DNA from: Cololabis saira
Lineage: Eukaryota; Chordata; Actinopteri; Beloniformes; Belonidae
NCBI RefSeq assembly: GCF_033807715.1
Contig: NC_084606.1
Coordinates: 40,025,848 to 40,089,847 of the forward strand
Direction of reading: 5' to 3'
Length of the DNA stretch: 64,000 bases
The notes under the pieces were generated by a model, which worked only from the letters and a program-made list of their open reading frames with translations, was not told where the DNA came from and made no database searches. Of the stretch, positions 37,659 through 50,697 are shown piece after piece. A program made the position numbers and the translations under genes. The first letter of the stretch is position 1. Each line of letters begins with the position of its first letter.

Positions 37659-38840
37659 CAGTACTGGAGTTGAGGGGGGATGAGGGGGGATGGCATCCCC
37701 CCCCCCTGAAATAAAAACGGTCCAAAATCCTCCTACCCTGAAATGAAAACGGTCCAAATCATCCCCCCTGTAATAAAAACGGTCCAAATCAGCCCCCCTG
37801 AAATAAAAACGGTCCAAATCATCCCCCCCTGAAATAAAAACGGTCCAAATCATCCCCCCTGAAATAAAAACGGTCCAAATCATCCCCCCCTGAAATAAAA
37901 ATGGTCCTCATCCCCCCCTGAAATAAAAACGGTCCAAATCATCCCCCCTGAAATAAAAACGGTCCAAATCATCCCCCCCTGAAATAAAAACGGTCCTCAC
38001 CCCCCCCTGAAATAAAAACGGTCCTCATCCCCCCCTGAAATAAAAACGGTCCAAATCATCCCCCCTGAAATAAAAACGGTCCAAATCATCCCCCCTGAAA
38101 TAAAAACGGTCCAAATCATCCCCCCCTGAAATAAAAACGGTCCAAATCATCCCCCCTGTAAAACTGCCATCCCTCCTTTCCATCCCTTTCATTTCATCAA
38201 TGAATGTGGTTTTACTACTATTTCAACATTTAGAGTCATCACCAAAAAAATAACACCAGAAAAATAACTTATTTGACAATTTTCACCTGTTTCAAGTTAA
38301 TTTTGACTTTAAATTAGTTGAAAAATCTGCGAGTGGGACAAGATTTATCTTCTCATTACAAGCAAAGAAATCTTGTTCCACATGCAGATTTTTCTACTTA
38401 TTTCAAGTGAAAATCTACTTGAAACAGGTGAAAATTGTTGTTTTTTCCAGTGATGAGTCTTGTTTTAAGTGTAATGAGATTTTTTTACTAAAATGAGACA
38501 TTTTAACTAGAAATAAGACAAATATTCTTGTTAAGATTTTGAGTTTTTGCAGTGATCCATTTTACTTATCCTGTGAAGGACAGAGTCATATTGATAAGTT
38601 CAGAAAAGTGTTTTTTATTGTTGTGTTTTGATGTATTTGATGTAAGCCCAGTGGATATTTAAAGCTTACAGAAGGCTGCATTTAACTGCTGCTATGTCAT
38701 TCCTGCAGTATTTCTGCAGGTGTTTTGGTCAGTGCTATTATTTGTAATATATGATATTATTTGTAATCAGCACAAATTATCTGTCCCCATATGATAAAAT
38801 CCACCATCCCCCCTGATTTTATTTTACAACTCGAGTACTG
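37659..38840 (+). mobile_element. hAT-type MITE with an expanded 28-30-bp minisatellite
   Basis: Ends CAGTACTGGAGTTGA and CAACTCGAGTACTG are inverted, and GTCCCAAC duplicates on both sides (37651-37658 and 38841-38848). About 17 tandem units of CCCCTGAAATAAAAACGGTC followed by CAAATCATC fill 37700-38165. The rest matches 40353-41066 in the opposite orientation. Confidence 0.9.
37700..38165. repeat. Minisatellite, about 17 units of 26-30 bp
   Basis: Unit GAAATAAAAACGGTCC plus AAATCATCCCCCCT. Some units lack CAAAT and are shorter. The sister element at 40353-41066 has only about one unit. Confidence 0.92.
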
Positions 38841-38881
38841 GTCCCAACCATCTCAGTCTGGCCTCCCTGACTTCATCTCCA

Positions 38882-39700
38882 GAGCCTCTAACGTGTGCTG
38901 TCCCTCTGACTGTAATGCTCTTCTTACTGGTCGACCCAAGAAAACCATCAATCAGCTACAACTGGTTCAAAACGCTGCAGCAGTTCTGACTCAGACCAGA
39001 AGGAGAGAAACACATTAGGCCAATTTTAAAATCCTTACACTGGCTACCTGTTAGTTTTCTTGTTGATTTTAAAGTTCTTTAATTAGTTTATAAAGCGCTT
39101 CATGGGCTTGCACCAGAGTATATTTTAGAGATGTTTTTTTCTATGAACCAGGAAGGAACTCAGATCCTCTGGTTCTTCCTTTCTAGCTGTTTCCCCAGAG
39201 TAGAACTAAAACTTTTGCTGCTTTCAGCCTTTTATTATTTTAATATTGCTGATCATGGCTTACAGCTTAAGAAAACTCAATTGTCCTATCTCAAAAAAAT
39301 TGAATATTCTGGGAATCTTAATCTTAAACTGTAAACCATAATCAGCAATATTAAAATAATAAAAGGCTTGTAATATTTCAGTTGATTTGTAATGAATCCA
39401 GAATGTATGACATTTTTGTTTTTTTAATTGCGTTACAGAAAGAACTTTATCACAATATTCAAATTTTCTGAGACAGTCCTTTATTTTATTGTTGTGGACT
39501 GATTATTTTTAGCCTTAATTCTTGAACTTTTATCATTATTTCATTTCAATTAACTATATTGTATGTCAGTGTGCATTTGTCTCCCAGTTTTTATTTTATT
39601 TTTATTTTTTATTATGCTTATTTTTCAGTCAAAATGTTAAACACTTTGTATTTCATGTACTTGGATGCATAGTGCTATATACAAAATAGTAAATAAAATG

Positions 39701-39731
<31 letters not shown>
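38882..39731 (+). pseudogene. L2-like LINE 3' fragment with (GATT)n tail
   Basis: The start reads CNALLTGRPKKTINQLQLVQ and NAAAVLTQTRR, then after a frameshift ILKSLHWLPVSF and LVYKALHGLAPEYI, the conserved C-terminus of L2-type LINE proteins. A non-coding part with a short palindromic insertion (about 39228-39365) follows. The tail AGTGCTATATACAAAATAG ends in GATT repeats at 39701-39731. It sits inside the RTE LINE, whose sequence continues at 39732. Confidence 0.7.
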
Positions 39732-39733
<2 letters not shown>

Positions 39734-39890
39734 TACTCATTCCTGATCCTCAGCATCTTCCTCTCTGCTCCTCCAGCTCTTCCTCCTGTCTTTTCCTCAC
39801 TGTCTCTAGACCAAACAGCATCGCTGCTCTCCCCACAGTTTTCTACACCTTTCCTTTCATTTTAGCTGAAACTCTTTTATCACACATGAC

Positions 39891-41694
39891 CAGGGGCGGA
39901 TCTAGGGGTGGGGCCATGGGGGCCGAGGCCCCGCCTGTAATCTGATTGGCCCCTGAAGTGCCCCTGTTCTGTCAATCAACGGGCAAGCTGAGAATTTGAT
40001 GATCATTGCTGCAGTTCCACCCCCAAACTAGTGGTGACGCCTGTTGCGTCAATACAAGTGAATAGAAGAAGAAACAGCTCGGTGCAGTCTAGGTGGGACA
40101 AACCAAACATGTGTGTGCTGCCGCGGCACAAGAGACTCGCGGTCCACTCTGTTAAGAGCGGACCGCTCTGCCGCCGAGGCGCGCAAGAGGGCGCCTGCCA
40201 CGGGGTTTGTGCTGCACCTGCCTGCCCAAATTGAACATTTTTTGATTTCACCGCTTAAAGCTGCTTTGTTTGCGCCGCGCACACGGCCGGGTGGGCGCAG
40301 AATCAACACAGAGTTGGCACAGAGCAAGGCGTGCATATTTGTTGCAACTTGCCAGTACTCGAGTTGTAAAAAAAAAAATCAGGGGGATAGTGGATTTTAT
40401 CATATGGGGACAGATAATTTGTGCTGATTACAAATAATATATTACAAATAATAGCAGTGACCAAAACACCTGCAGAAATACTGCAGGAATGACATAGCAG
40501 CAGTTAAATGCAGCCTACTGTAAGCTTTAAATATCCACTGGGCTTACATCAAATACATCAAAACACAACAATAAAAACACTTTTCTGAACTTATCAATAT
40601 GACTCTATCCTTCACAGGATAAGTAAAATGGATCACTGCAAAAACTCTAAATCTTAACAAGAATATTTGTCTTATTTCTAGTTAAAATGTCTCAATTTAG
40701 TAAAAAAAAATCTCATTACACTTAAAACAAGACTCATCACTGGAAAAAACTGCAATTTTCTCCTGTTTCAAGTAGATTTTCACTTGAAATAAGTAGAAAA
40801 ATCTGCCAGTGGAAATCTGCTTGTTCCACTGGCAGATTTTTCTACTTATTTCAAGTGAAAATTTACTTGAAACAGGTGAAAATTGTCAAATAAGTTATTT
40901 TTCTGGTGATGACTCTAAATGTTGAAATAGCAGTAAAACCACATTCATTGATGAAATGACATAAGGGATGGAAAGGGGGAATGGCAGTTTTACAGGGGGG
41001 ATGATTTGGACCGTTTTTATTTCAGGGGGGGATGCCATCCCCCCTCATCCCCCCTCAACTCCAGTAGGCTACTGTTTGGCTAGGCTGCTAGGCGACCGAA
41101 AAAAGTTTTTCCGATCTGGCGCCCTTTTCCCACTGGTTTGGACATACAGTATAGCTACAGCTCAATTTGCAAAATGTATTTGTCCCTGCTTCAAAGACAA
41201 GCCCTGGCTTTAGTTCTTCTGAGGAGGAGATGAGCAGCAGCAGCAAGGAGGGTCCATGAAATCCTCATGAAGACAGGATTCGGGGGAATCCAGGCTCGTT
41301 GGAGCTACAGCTCCATGATGACCAGGTCTACTTCAGATTGAACAGGGAGCAGTTTGAGCCTGTTGGGGAGTGGGTCCTCAGCAGGATGACAACCATCTTC
41401 TCTCCTATTGGTCGCACCGAGATGCCCTCACAGCGCGGTGAAATTAAAAAATGTTCAATTCAGACGCAGGCAGGTGAAACGCCCGTGGCAGGTGGCCTCT
41501 CCCGCGCCGCCAAGCTCGCCAGCAGAGCGGTCCACTCTTGTGCCGCGGTAGCACACACACAATGAATGGGAAAGCCGGCGGCGGTCGCCGCTTTGCGCCC
41601 TCTATGTGAAAGGGGCTTAATACTGTTGGCCCCTGAAGGTTACATTTGGCCCCATAATGGCCCCTGTTTCAGAAAAATCCTAGAACCGCCAGTG
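39891..41694. mobile_element. hAT-type element (1.8 kb) carrying an inverted copy of the minisatellite MITE
   Basis: Ends CAGGGGCGGATCTAGG and CCTAGAACCGCCAGTG are inverted and flanked by an exact 8-bp duplication CACATGAC (39883-39890 and 41695-41702). No transposase frame is recognisable. The second MITE copy (40353-41066) is nested inside. Confidence 0.92.
40353..41066 (-). mobile_element. Second, inverted copy of the 37659-38840 hAT-type MITE
   Basis: It starts CAGTACTCGAGTTGTAAA and ends GAGGGGGGATG-complement plus CAACTCCAGTA, matching 37659-38840 over its whole non-repetitive length. It has about one minisatellite unit instead of about 17 and carries a private palindromic duplication near 40800-40850 (TCTGCCAGTGGAA). 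The last few bases of one end are altered, and no clear target duplication is seen. Confidence 0.85.
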
Positions 41695-42144
41695 CACATG
41701 ACACTTTTCTCCACCCATTCCATCCCGCCTGCACACGTTGCTTCATCTCTTTTCCACACTCTCCATTGCTCTTCAACTGTTAAAATTTCAATTTCAATTC
41801 AATTCAATTTTATTTATATAGCATCTAATACAACAGATGTTGTCTCTAGACGCTTTCCAGAGATCCAGAACATGAACATAAACATAAACATAAACCCCCG
41901 AGCAATTATTATATAAACAATGGCAGGTAAAAAGAGGAGAAGAAGGGTGAGAGGCACTGCCCAGCGGATCATGTCGGTGCCCCCCTGCAGCATAAGCCTC
42001 TAGCAACATATCAACCGCAAAGCTATATTTGAGACTAACTATTATAGTTTTGTTCTATAGCTGCAACTATGACTACTGACTCTAACACACTAGAGTTTAC
42101 ACTACCTAGAGATTTACCAACACCAGCTAGAGGTTTACTAAACA

Positions 42145-42713
42145 CTAACTATAGGCTTTACTAAACAGAAAGGTTTTAAGTTTAGTTTTAAAGGTTGAGG
42201 TGGTGTCAGCCTCCTTAACCCAGATTGGAAGTTGGTTCCAAAGTAATGGTGCCTGATAGCAGAACGCCCGCCCTCCAAATCTACATTTAGATACTCTAGG
42301 AACTACGAGTAAACCTGCACCCTGGGAGCGGAGAGCTCTGCCAGGAACATAAGGCACTATCAAATCTTGTAAATACTGCGGAGCTAAGCCGTTTTGGGCT
42401 TTATATGCAAGTAATAAAATTTTAAATTGAATTCTGAATTTTACAGGTAGCCAATGGAGCGACGCTAACACTGGAGAGACGTGGTCTCTCCTGCTGATTC
42501 CTGTCAGCACTCGTGCTGCTGCATTCTGGATCAGCTGGAGCCTATTCAGCAAATTACTTGGACATCCTGCTAACAACACATTACAGTAATCCAGTCTAGA
42601 AGATACAAACGCATGAACTAGTTTTTCTGCATCACTCTGCGAGAGGATTTTCCTAATTTATGCAATATTACGGAGATGGAAAAATGCTATTTTACAAACC
42701 TGATTAACATATG
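42145..42713 (-). pseudogene. L2 reverse transcriptase, C-terminal part beyond the hAT
   Basis: Reading resumes with AFFHLRNIA, a stop (TAA near 42660), IRKILSQSDAEKLVHAFVSS and RLDYCN. It then continues LQLIQNAAARVLTGISRRDH, LASLHWLPVKFRIQFKILLL and a normal terminal region ending FSKAYS. Together with 44252-45990 it gives the full post-endonuclease L2 protein with one nonsense codon plus the hAT insertion. Confidence 0.88.
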
Positions 42714-42872
42714 GTTTAAACCAGGGGTTCTTAACCTTTCTGACCTTGGGGCCCAATTTTTTCAGTACAGAGTGGCCCGGGGCCCGTTAAATATTAACAC
42801 TGTATAGCACGGGTATTCAACTTTAAGAGGTCAATTTAGAGAAAATTTACTCAAGCGAAGGTCCAGAACATC

Positions 42873-43059
<187 letters not shown>

Positions 43060-43315
43060 TCAAGTAGCCTCATAGTTGTATCAACATCTGCATCTGACTG
43101 TTATATTAAAAAAAGTACATATTTGCCAATTAACATGTTTAACATGAATTAAACATATTTTTTTCTCTTAAAAATAAAATAGATTTTATTTTATTTTTCA
43201 AATGCTATCTTATTTTATTTCTCTACCAGCAGTTTGAATTTCCCCTTTTCTTTGTTAATTGTCTCAACACATTTTTATACTAAATTAATATAAACACATC
43301 TTAACAATTTAAGGT

Positions 43316-43429
43316 TCAGGTTCTCATATGCATGTGGAGGTGCTCATTGATGAGCCTGAAACGATATTTAGTTTTAATTATGTTCACTGTGGAGAAAGCT
43401 GCTTCACAGCTGTATCTGGACCCAAACAT
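43316..43429 (-). pseudogene. hAT transposase C-terminal dimerisation domain remnant
   Basis: The minus strand reads MFGSRYSCEAAFSTVNIIKT and KYRFRLINEHLHMHMRT before a stop. This matches the hAT C-terminal dimerisation signature (CE-AFS, IK-KYR, L-NEHL). Only this last exon part survives, so the element depended on other copies for movement. Confidence 0.8.
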
Positions 43430-44251
43430 GGGTGTTTTAAGATGGTCAGTTTATTTTTCTGTGACTTCAGTTCAGACTTGAGTGGATATGTTTGATGAAA
43501 AACTTTGTGTTTTGTTTCAGTGGCGTTTCACTTTCGCACTTTGAACGCCACGGTCTCTGAACGTATGAGACACTGGTTTTGTCCCAGTGGGAAGACTGAA
43601 CAGGATGAATTTGTCCATTCCGGGTTGCATATTTAAAAATACAGCGAGGACAAAACTTAGTTTGATTTTACTTTAAGTTATTTACATTAATAAGTTGTCA
43701 GGACTCAGTGTGTCGGGTTCATAGGAGCCTGATCAGCTGCGACGGGCACAGCCCGCACCGCAGCTCTCTGGTCGCGCTGCAGCAGTTACTTTCCGATGCT
43801 TTTTCGAAAGCCCGAACAGTCCAGTCCAGCAGACACGACAGCCCACGCATCTACATTTACAATCCTTCAGCAGTAACGACGGAGCCCACCGCCCGAGCGG
43901 CAGCCTCAGCCGAACCTCCCCGGCCGCGCGGACGCGTCGGGATAAATGATGACGCCGCACTCGCTCGCTCTGGGCGCAGACCCAATTAATCGATCCCTAA
44001 TCCTGGCGGATCTAAACCTACTCTGTGCAAAATGAAGGATTTTCTCTGTAAAGACACACCATTTCTCTTACTATTACACGTACAGCTAGCTGAGTGTCTT
44101 CTTCTCCTCATTTGGTTGGGAGTTGCTATGCAGTCCCGCGGCCCTCGCGGCCCACACGTACAAAACTGAATTCTTTTTGGCGGCCCACTAGATGGCGCTC
44201 GCGGCCCACACTTGGGCCGCGGCCCTATGGTTAAGAATCACTGGTTTAAAC

Positions 44252-45990
44252 GACAAATCCTGATCGAAAACAACACCAAGGTTTCTCACAGTTGCACTGG
44301 AAGCCATCGCAACACCATCTAGTCCCTTCCTAAGATGCTCTGGACCAAGAATGATAACCTCTGTTTTATCTGAATTTAGAAGCAAGAAATTTCTGGACAT
44401 CCAGTCCTTGATGTCCCTAAGACATGCCTGAAGTTTAACCAACGGTTCTGTCTCATCCGGCTTCATAGACAAATAGAGCTGCGTATCATCAGCATAGCAA
44501 TGAAAGTGTATCCCGTGATTCTGGATTATACTTCCCAACGGCTGCATGTATAAACTGAACAAGATTAGCCCTAGCACTGAACCCTGCGGAACACCATAAC
44601 AGACCCTTGACTGTTCTGAAGAAACCTCATGTACATGAACAAACTGGAACCTGTCAGATAGGTATGATTTAAACCAACATAGAGCTGTCCCTTTAATCCC
44701 AACAACATGCTCTAACCTATTCAGTAAAATGCCATGATCAACAGTGTCAAAAGCAGCACTGAGGTCCAGTAGAACCAATATGGACACTAATCCCTTATCT
44801 GAGGTCATAAGAAGGTCATTCGTGACTCGAACCAGTGCTGTCTCTGTGCTATGATGCATTCTGAACCCTGACTGAAAGACTTCAAACAGATCATTTCTAT
44901 ACAAATAGTCACATAACTGGCTTGAAACTGCCTTTTCCAGAATTTTAGATACAAATGGAAGGTTAGAAATTGGCCTATAATTAGCTAAGGTGTCTGGGTC
45001 AAGAGAAGGTTTTTTAAGTAAAGGTTTAATTACTGCCACTTTGAAAACCTGTGGTACATATCCTAAGCTTAGGGATAGGTTGATTTGGTCCAGTATTGTC
45101 GCACCAATAAGAGAAAAAACATTTTTGAATAGTCGAGTCGGGATGGGATCTGACATACATGTGGTAGACTTAGCTCTATTAACGAGTGAAGTCAGCTCAG
45201 GGAGGTCTACAGGATCAAAACAGTCTAGAGTCAAGTCAGAGCCTAGGGAAGTCTCTAAAGCTGAAGAAACGCCCACAACCGGCTGGTTGATTTCTTCTCT
45301 AATTCTCGTGATTTTACTGTTAAAGAAGCTCATAAAGTCTTCACTACTGAGAGCTGCAGGAATGCACGGCTCAACAGAGTTGTGACTCTTTGTCAGCCTG
45401 GCTACAGTGCTGAACAGAAAACGTGGGTTACTTTTGTTATCCTCTATCAACGTTGAATAATAAGCTGTTCTTGCTTTGCGAATGGCTTTTTTATATACTA
45501 TTAGAATATCTTTCCATTCACGATAGAAGTCTACAGACTTACAAGAGTGCCACTTCCTTTCCATTTTACGCGCGCTTTGTTTCAACATGCGAATATCTGA
45601 ATTGTACCAGGGAGTTAAGCTCCTGTGGCTAGAAACCCTCCTTTTCAAAGGAGCAACTTCATCTAAAGCTGAGTGCAACAGATCAGCAGTGTTACTAACA
45701 AGAAAATCAACATCAACATCAGAGGTAGAACCCAGGTCACTGGCCTCTATTGCTTCAGTAGAGGCTTCACTATTTTCCACTGTCGCAAGATGAGCAATGG
45801 TCTCCTTAAATTTAGCAATAGCTTCATCAGACAAACATCTGCTAAAATAATACCTCCTGCCCTGCACTTCAACATCAACAACATTCAATTCAAACGTTAT
45901 TAAATAATGGTCGGATAAAAGGGAGTTTACAGGTGACACCGACAGATCATCAGTTTCAACACCGTATGTGAGAACGAGATCGAGAGTATG
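44252..45990 (-). pseudogene. L2 reverse transcriptase, N-terminal and catalytic part
   Basis: A single open frame of about 580 codons starts with the end of the endonuclease domain (SPVNSLLSDHYLITFEL). It continues through ANYRPISNLPFVSKILEKAV, HHSTETALVRV, LLDLSAAFDTVDH, YGVPQGSVLG and the catalytic YADDTQLYL (YADD at 44485-44496), then DWMSRNFLLLNSDKTEV and NLGVVFDQDLSFK. No stop or frameshift is visible in this part, so the copy is fairly young. The frame is cut at the hAT duplication GTTTAAAC (44244-44251), after which the reading enters hAT sequence. The missing 5' end removes most of the endonuclease, so the copy could not retrotranspose by itself. Confidence 0.9.
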
Positions 45991-46120
45991 ATAAAAAAAA
46001 AATCCTCCACCTCTTCTCCCTGTAACCTCACTCTTCTACTAACATGTACTCTAACCTTCATTCCTCTCCTGTCCAGTAATGCACCACATATCCCCAACAA
46101 TAAAGCCCACAGAAGGTTTG

Positions 46121-47470
46121 AACGGTTCTGATTTGAACAGAGGAACAGAGGGATGGAGCCGACTGCTACATTCCAGTTGGACTCGGAAGTCAGAATTTCC
46201 CAGTTTTGTGGCGTTTTTTGGGTAAATCACAAATCCCCATGAAGGTTCTCATGTGTGAAACGTGAAAACGAACATTTACTGTCAGACAACTGAAGTCTGG
46301 CACACATTAACTGTAGAGGCAGCAGTAAGGAGTGACATATTCACCACTTGTTAACAATTCACCGCTGCTAGAAAGTCTTATTTTAGTCCACATGCTTCCT
46401 GTGCTGCATTTGTAAATTATAAATGTAAATTGTTAAGCAGGTTAACAGCTACAGCCTTTCTTTCTTTTTCCCTTTTTAATTATGTCGTATGTTTATACAA
46501 GGTATGACTAATGATATGTCTGTACATCTAACTAAAAAAAAGACTGTGTGCAAAAATGTAATAAATATGTACATTTTATATAATATGATTTTTATCCTTT
46601 TTAGTTTGAAAGCGACCCACAAACACATGAACGTAGCTAAAACCTTTTTTTACCCTCAAGTTATAAGGAAAAAAGCAATGTAACCAAAAATTTGATTCCG
46701 TTTTTTGTTTTGTTTTCTGAGAATTTTGAGAAGAATACGACTTAGGCCAATATTTTAGGAGGGTGACGATATTTGACTTCAACTTAATTGGTTTCTTAGT
46801 CTAATATTCGAGTCTGTGTTCTTCTGGACCTGAACGTCATGAGTCGCAGTGTCAAAGTCTGTTTGCGAGGTATATGGCTATAAATACCAGTCCCAACATG
46901 GCTATTTCTTTGAACTGTTTTTAATCTTTTATTAACCACGACGTCCTCACCCACGCTGCTGGGAGAGGATCGGGACGGGGATGGATTCCCATCACTGACA
47001 GCCCGAGGAACTGAATGGACTTGTTATCAGCCCACAACATCTTGGATATGAACAGTTTCTTTGAATGTGAACAGAAACAGGTAGTATTCCTTTTTTACTT
47101 GGTTCAAACAGAATATCAGAGTTGGGAACAGTTAGATTGATCTATTTTTTTTTAAATATGTTCTGTGGTCTTTGGTTTAATTTGATGGTGCAAGCAGGAT
47201 TTGAATGCATCTAGTCTTGTGTCAGTCTAGCTTAAGGGGCGTGTTACTCAACATGCATGCTGCATCACTTCTACGTTTGCTAGTAATGGCAGAACTCAGT
47301 GAGTCGACTTTATTGACACGAAATGATTGACAGGCATGCTGTTCACTAACTTACTATACTGAAAAATGAGTGTCCTCACTGCCCCCCTGTGGCCACATGC
47401 GGGACCTACAACTACTTGCATCACTTAAAAATATCTCTATTTAGTTTAAGGAAATCAGGCTTTCTTTTTT
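46121..47470. other. Low-complexity and unique DNA, no gene recognised
   Basis: No coding potential beyond short random frames. A CACCCACGCTGCTGGGAGAG stretch near 46950 and AT-rich text are all I see. Confidence 0.4.
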
Positions 47471-48443
47471 TTCAAACTCTATTGAAGAGAATTATGTAGC
47501 GTATACAATAAAGGGCACATGAAACAAAACAATGAATTCTCCACAGATATTCAACACTTGGGGGGGTTGAGAGAAAAAAAAGATAAATTTACTAACAAGC
47601 TCCATAGCTTGTGTTTATTAATTTTATTAATACACTTCCCATGAAGTGTATTAATAAAATTGAAGAAACAAAGACATCATTTCATATAAGCTTTTAACAA
47701 TATAGTTTTTTTCACACAGTTTAAAAGACGCAAAGTACACTTTACATTCATTTTTCAAATGTACAATGGAGGGTTTGCTGTTATTCCATTTGCATTTATG
47801 TATGTATGTATGTATGTATGTATGTATGTATGTATGTATGTATGTATGTATGTATGTATGTATGTATGTATGTATGTATGTATGTATGTATGTATGTATG
47901 TATGTATGTATGTATGTATGTATGTATGTATGTATGTATGTATGTATGTATTACCTAGTAAAATTACTATATTGACCATGTTTGATATATTTCTTGGAAG
48001 ATTATCCATATAAATTAAGATTTGATAGGAGTCAAAAGATGTGTTGTCAATCCCAGTGTTTAACCAGCTGTAGGTTCCTGCCAGAATTGTAATTAAAGAG
48101 TAGAACAAATGCTCTACAGTTTCCGGCTCTTGTAGACAAAACCCACAGGGTTCTACTACAAAGTCAAATCTATTGCGCAGAAATTCAGAGTCTGGGTATA
48201 CATTGTTCAAAATTTTAAATAGCATCTCTTTTATTTTTGGGGCTATTGGCCATTTGATACATTTACAGAATTTATTAGTTATCAGTTGTCAGTTCCAATT
48301 TTTTATTTGGCTGGTGAGATAAAATCAAAAAATAATTTGCATTTTAGAACTTTTCCAATAACCTTGTTATTACATTTCTGGTCACTAATGTGTATTTCAT
48401 CAAGTTTTAGTTCTGGAATTTTGACTGAAACATTTGAATATAT
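47471..48443 (-). pseudogene. L1 (Tx1-like) ORF2 C-terminal fragment, part 2
   Basis: Minus-strand text reads VSVKIPELKLDEIHISDQKC, NNKVIGKVLKCKLFFDFISP, then IKILNNVYPDSEFLRNR, the Cys-rich CGFCLQEPETVEHLFYS and NMVNIVILLG. This is the C-terminal region of fish Tx1-like L1 ORF2. A (TATG)n expansion at 47796-47951 grew within the codons that follow. The upstream neighbour lies at 56743-56950, beyond the inserted element. Confidence 0.75.
47796..47951. repeat. (TATG)n microsatellite
   Basis: About 39 almost perfect units. On the minus strand it reads as repeated THTYI codons in the L1 frame. Confidence 0.97.
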
Positions 48444-48969
48444 TACAGTTTTTCACAATTGTTTAAACACATTTCCTGATAGACTACCTCACTTTCTCAA
48501 AACTCTTAACACAAATTAAAAAACTCACACACAAAATGCAAAATCCTACACTTCTCTTGCAAAAGCACACTCTACCCTCAAAACAGTGTTAACTCTTCAC
48601 TAAATGGTATTTCCTTCTCAAATGCCAAACACATACATCATTTGAGTAGACATTTCTAAGCACCCACTGAACACTGATGTGCAGAATGGAAGACACTATA
48701 GTATGAATGGAAAACACTATATGAATGCCTCAGTAGAATCATGCTTTTGTATGTTCCGTGTTACACCTTCAGCTGTTGGATGTAATATATCACCATATAG
48801 TATTCATATGTATAGGCTACTCAAATAGAAAACAACACACAATTATTTACTGTAACAACAAATACGTAATATTTTACAGTATGAGTAGGAAAGCTAGAAG
48901 AAGTACAGTGTTGTAGGGGCCATGGTGATGGAGGACGCCGTGGTGATTGAGTCCAGTTTGCCAGTTTGA

Positions 48970-49076
<107 letters not shown>

Positions 49077-49191
49077 CTTTGGCTTCAGTCTACACCTTTT
49101 GGTCCTTGTTTGATATACATGCAAAAAAAAACTTTGTATTGACTACTGAGTTCTATAACGTGACCAAATAAACATATCAAATCAAATCAAT

Positions 49192-49332
49192 CAAATTGAT
49201 GGCAGCACACATTGTTATGTTCCCTCCACGTTGGCCAGGGACCTCTGTGATGGCACGCTGGCCGATGATATTCCTCCCTTGGCGCTTTCTTTTTACAAGG
49301 TTGAACCCCGCTTCATCAAGGAATATGAATTC
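49192..49332 (-). pseudogene. IS630-like transposase fragment (first catalytic Asp region)
   Basis: The minus strand reads EFIFLDEAGFNLVKRKRQGR and NIIGQRAITEVPGQRGGNIT and then MCAAIN. The Asp of FLDEAG is the expected first catalytic residue of this DDE family. The text continues the sequence order seen in the relative at 60205-61014. The L1 polyA tract abuts it immediately upstream. The other side of the gene lies at 56540 onward but only as a decayed scrap. Confidence 0.75.
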
Positions 49333-49499
49333 TTTTTTTTTTTTTTTTTTTACCTTGTCTGCACACATATTATTGATTGATACCATGACGGTAGAAACCA
49401 AAAGTGTATATATGTGCATTATTACTATATGTAATATATACATATATATACGCACACATATGTGTACACATACATAAATATACACATACAAACCCAGTG

Positions 49500-49565
49500 T
49501 TTTTTTTTTTTTTTTTTTTTTTTTTTTTGTGGGGTGGGGGGGGGGGGGGGGGGGGTGGGGGGGGG
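49500..49565. repeat. Poly(T)/poly(G) tract
   Basis: A T run at 49500-49528 is followed by a G run broken by single T at 49531-49565, within the L1 3' region. It could fold as a G-quadruplex on the plus strand. Confidence 0.9.
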
Positions 49566-49812
49566 TGACGACATCCCACTGCCAATCCAGGAAGCAGGAA
49601 CACACGGAGACACACGTCAAGCACTGGAAATCTGCAACAAAAAACCACAAACAAAGCACGAAACCGGCACGGAGCCAACCAAAACACGAACAGCAATCGA
49701 CCTAAATCTTGAGATCTGATCGCAGTCTGAGCTAAGCTATCGCTACCGCTACCTAAACCCAAAAAAACTAGAGAGCCAGCATGCAGGTGAACAAGCCAGT
49801 GTGTATGTCTAT

Positions 49813-50036
<224 letters not shown>

Positions 50037-50039
50037 AAC

Positions 50040-50654
50040 CAAACAAAGCTCCACCTGAAGTGTATCTATAGTGGGGGAGGGGCGGGAGCAACCCCGCCAC
50101 CCGCGAGACCAGAGGCCGACAAGGAAGAGCCCGGAACCCAGGCCACCGGCAACCCCACAGAGGGGAGAAGTAGGAGGGAGGCAACCCACCGCCTGCGAGG
50201 CCCCTCCCCCACCCGGCGGCGGCCGAGGGGGCCCGCGGGCGGGGCCCCCACGGCGCGGAAAGAAGCAGCCAGGGATCCCGCGGCGGCGGACCGCGACCCA
50301 GGCAATCCCCGGCCACCCGGTCCGGGCCGGACACGCGGCCAGGAGGCCCTCACCCTTCAGGCCAACGACCCCCACCCGGCAGGGGGCCAGCCTGCCCGGA
50401 GAGACAGAGCCGCCCCGGCCGCCGACGCGGGCAGGCGCACCCGTCCCCCACGAAAGTGGCCCTCCAAGACCAGAGGGGCGCCCCGCCGTAGAGGCAGCGG
50501 GGGGGACCGGAGACGGGCCCGGAGAGAGGGAACCCCCCAACAAGGCGACACCCGCGCAGGCCCGACAACGGAGGGCCCCAGACCCAGGCATCCCATTCAT
50601 TCATCCATTCACCTATCCGATACCTATACTAATAATAATATAATATACTATACA

Positions 50655-50697
<43 letters not shown>

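Noticed and set aside
38791..39018. A 75-codon protein starting in the MITE
   Set aside because: The first part is MITE sequence and the second an L2 C-terminus; the fusion is accidental.
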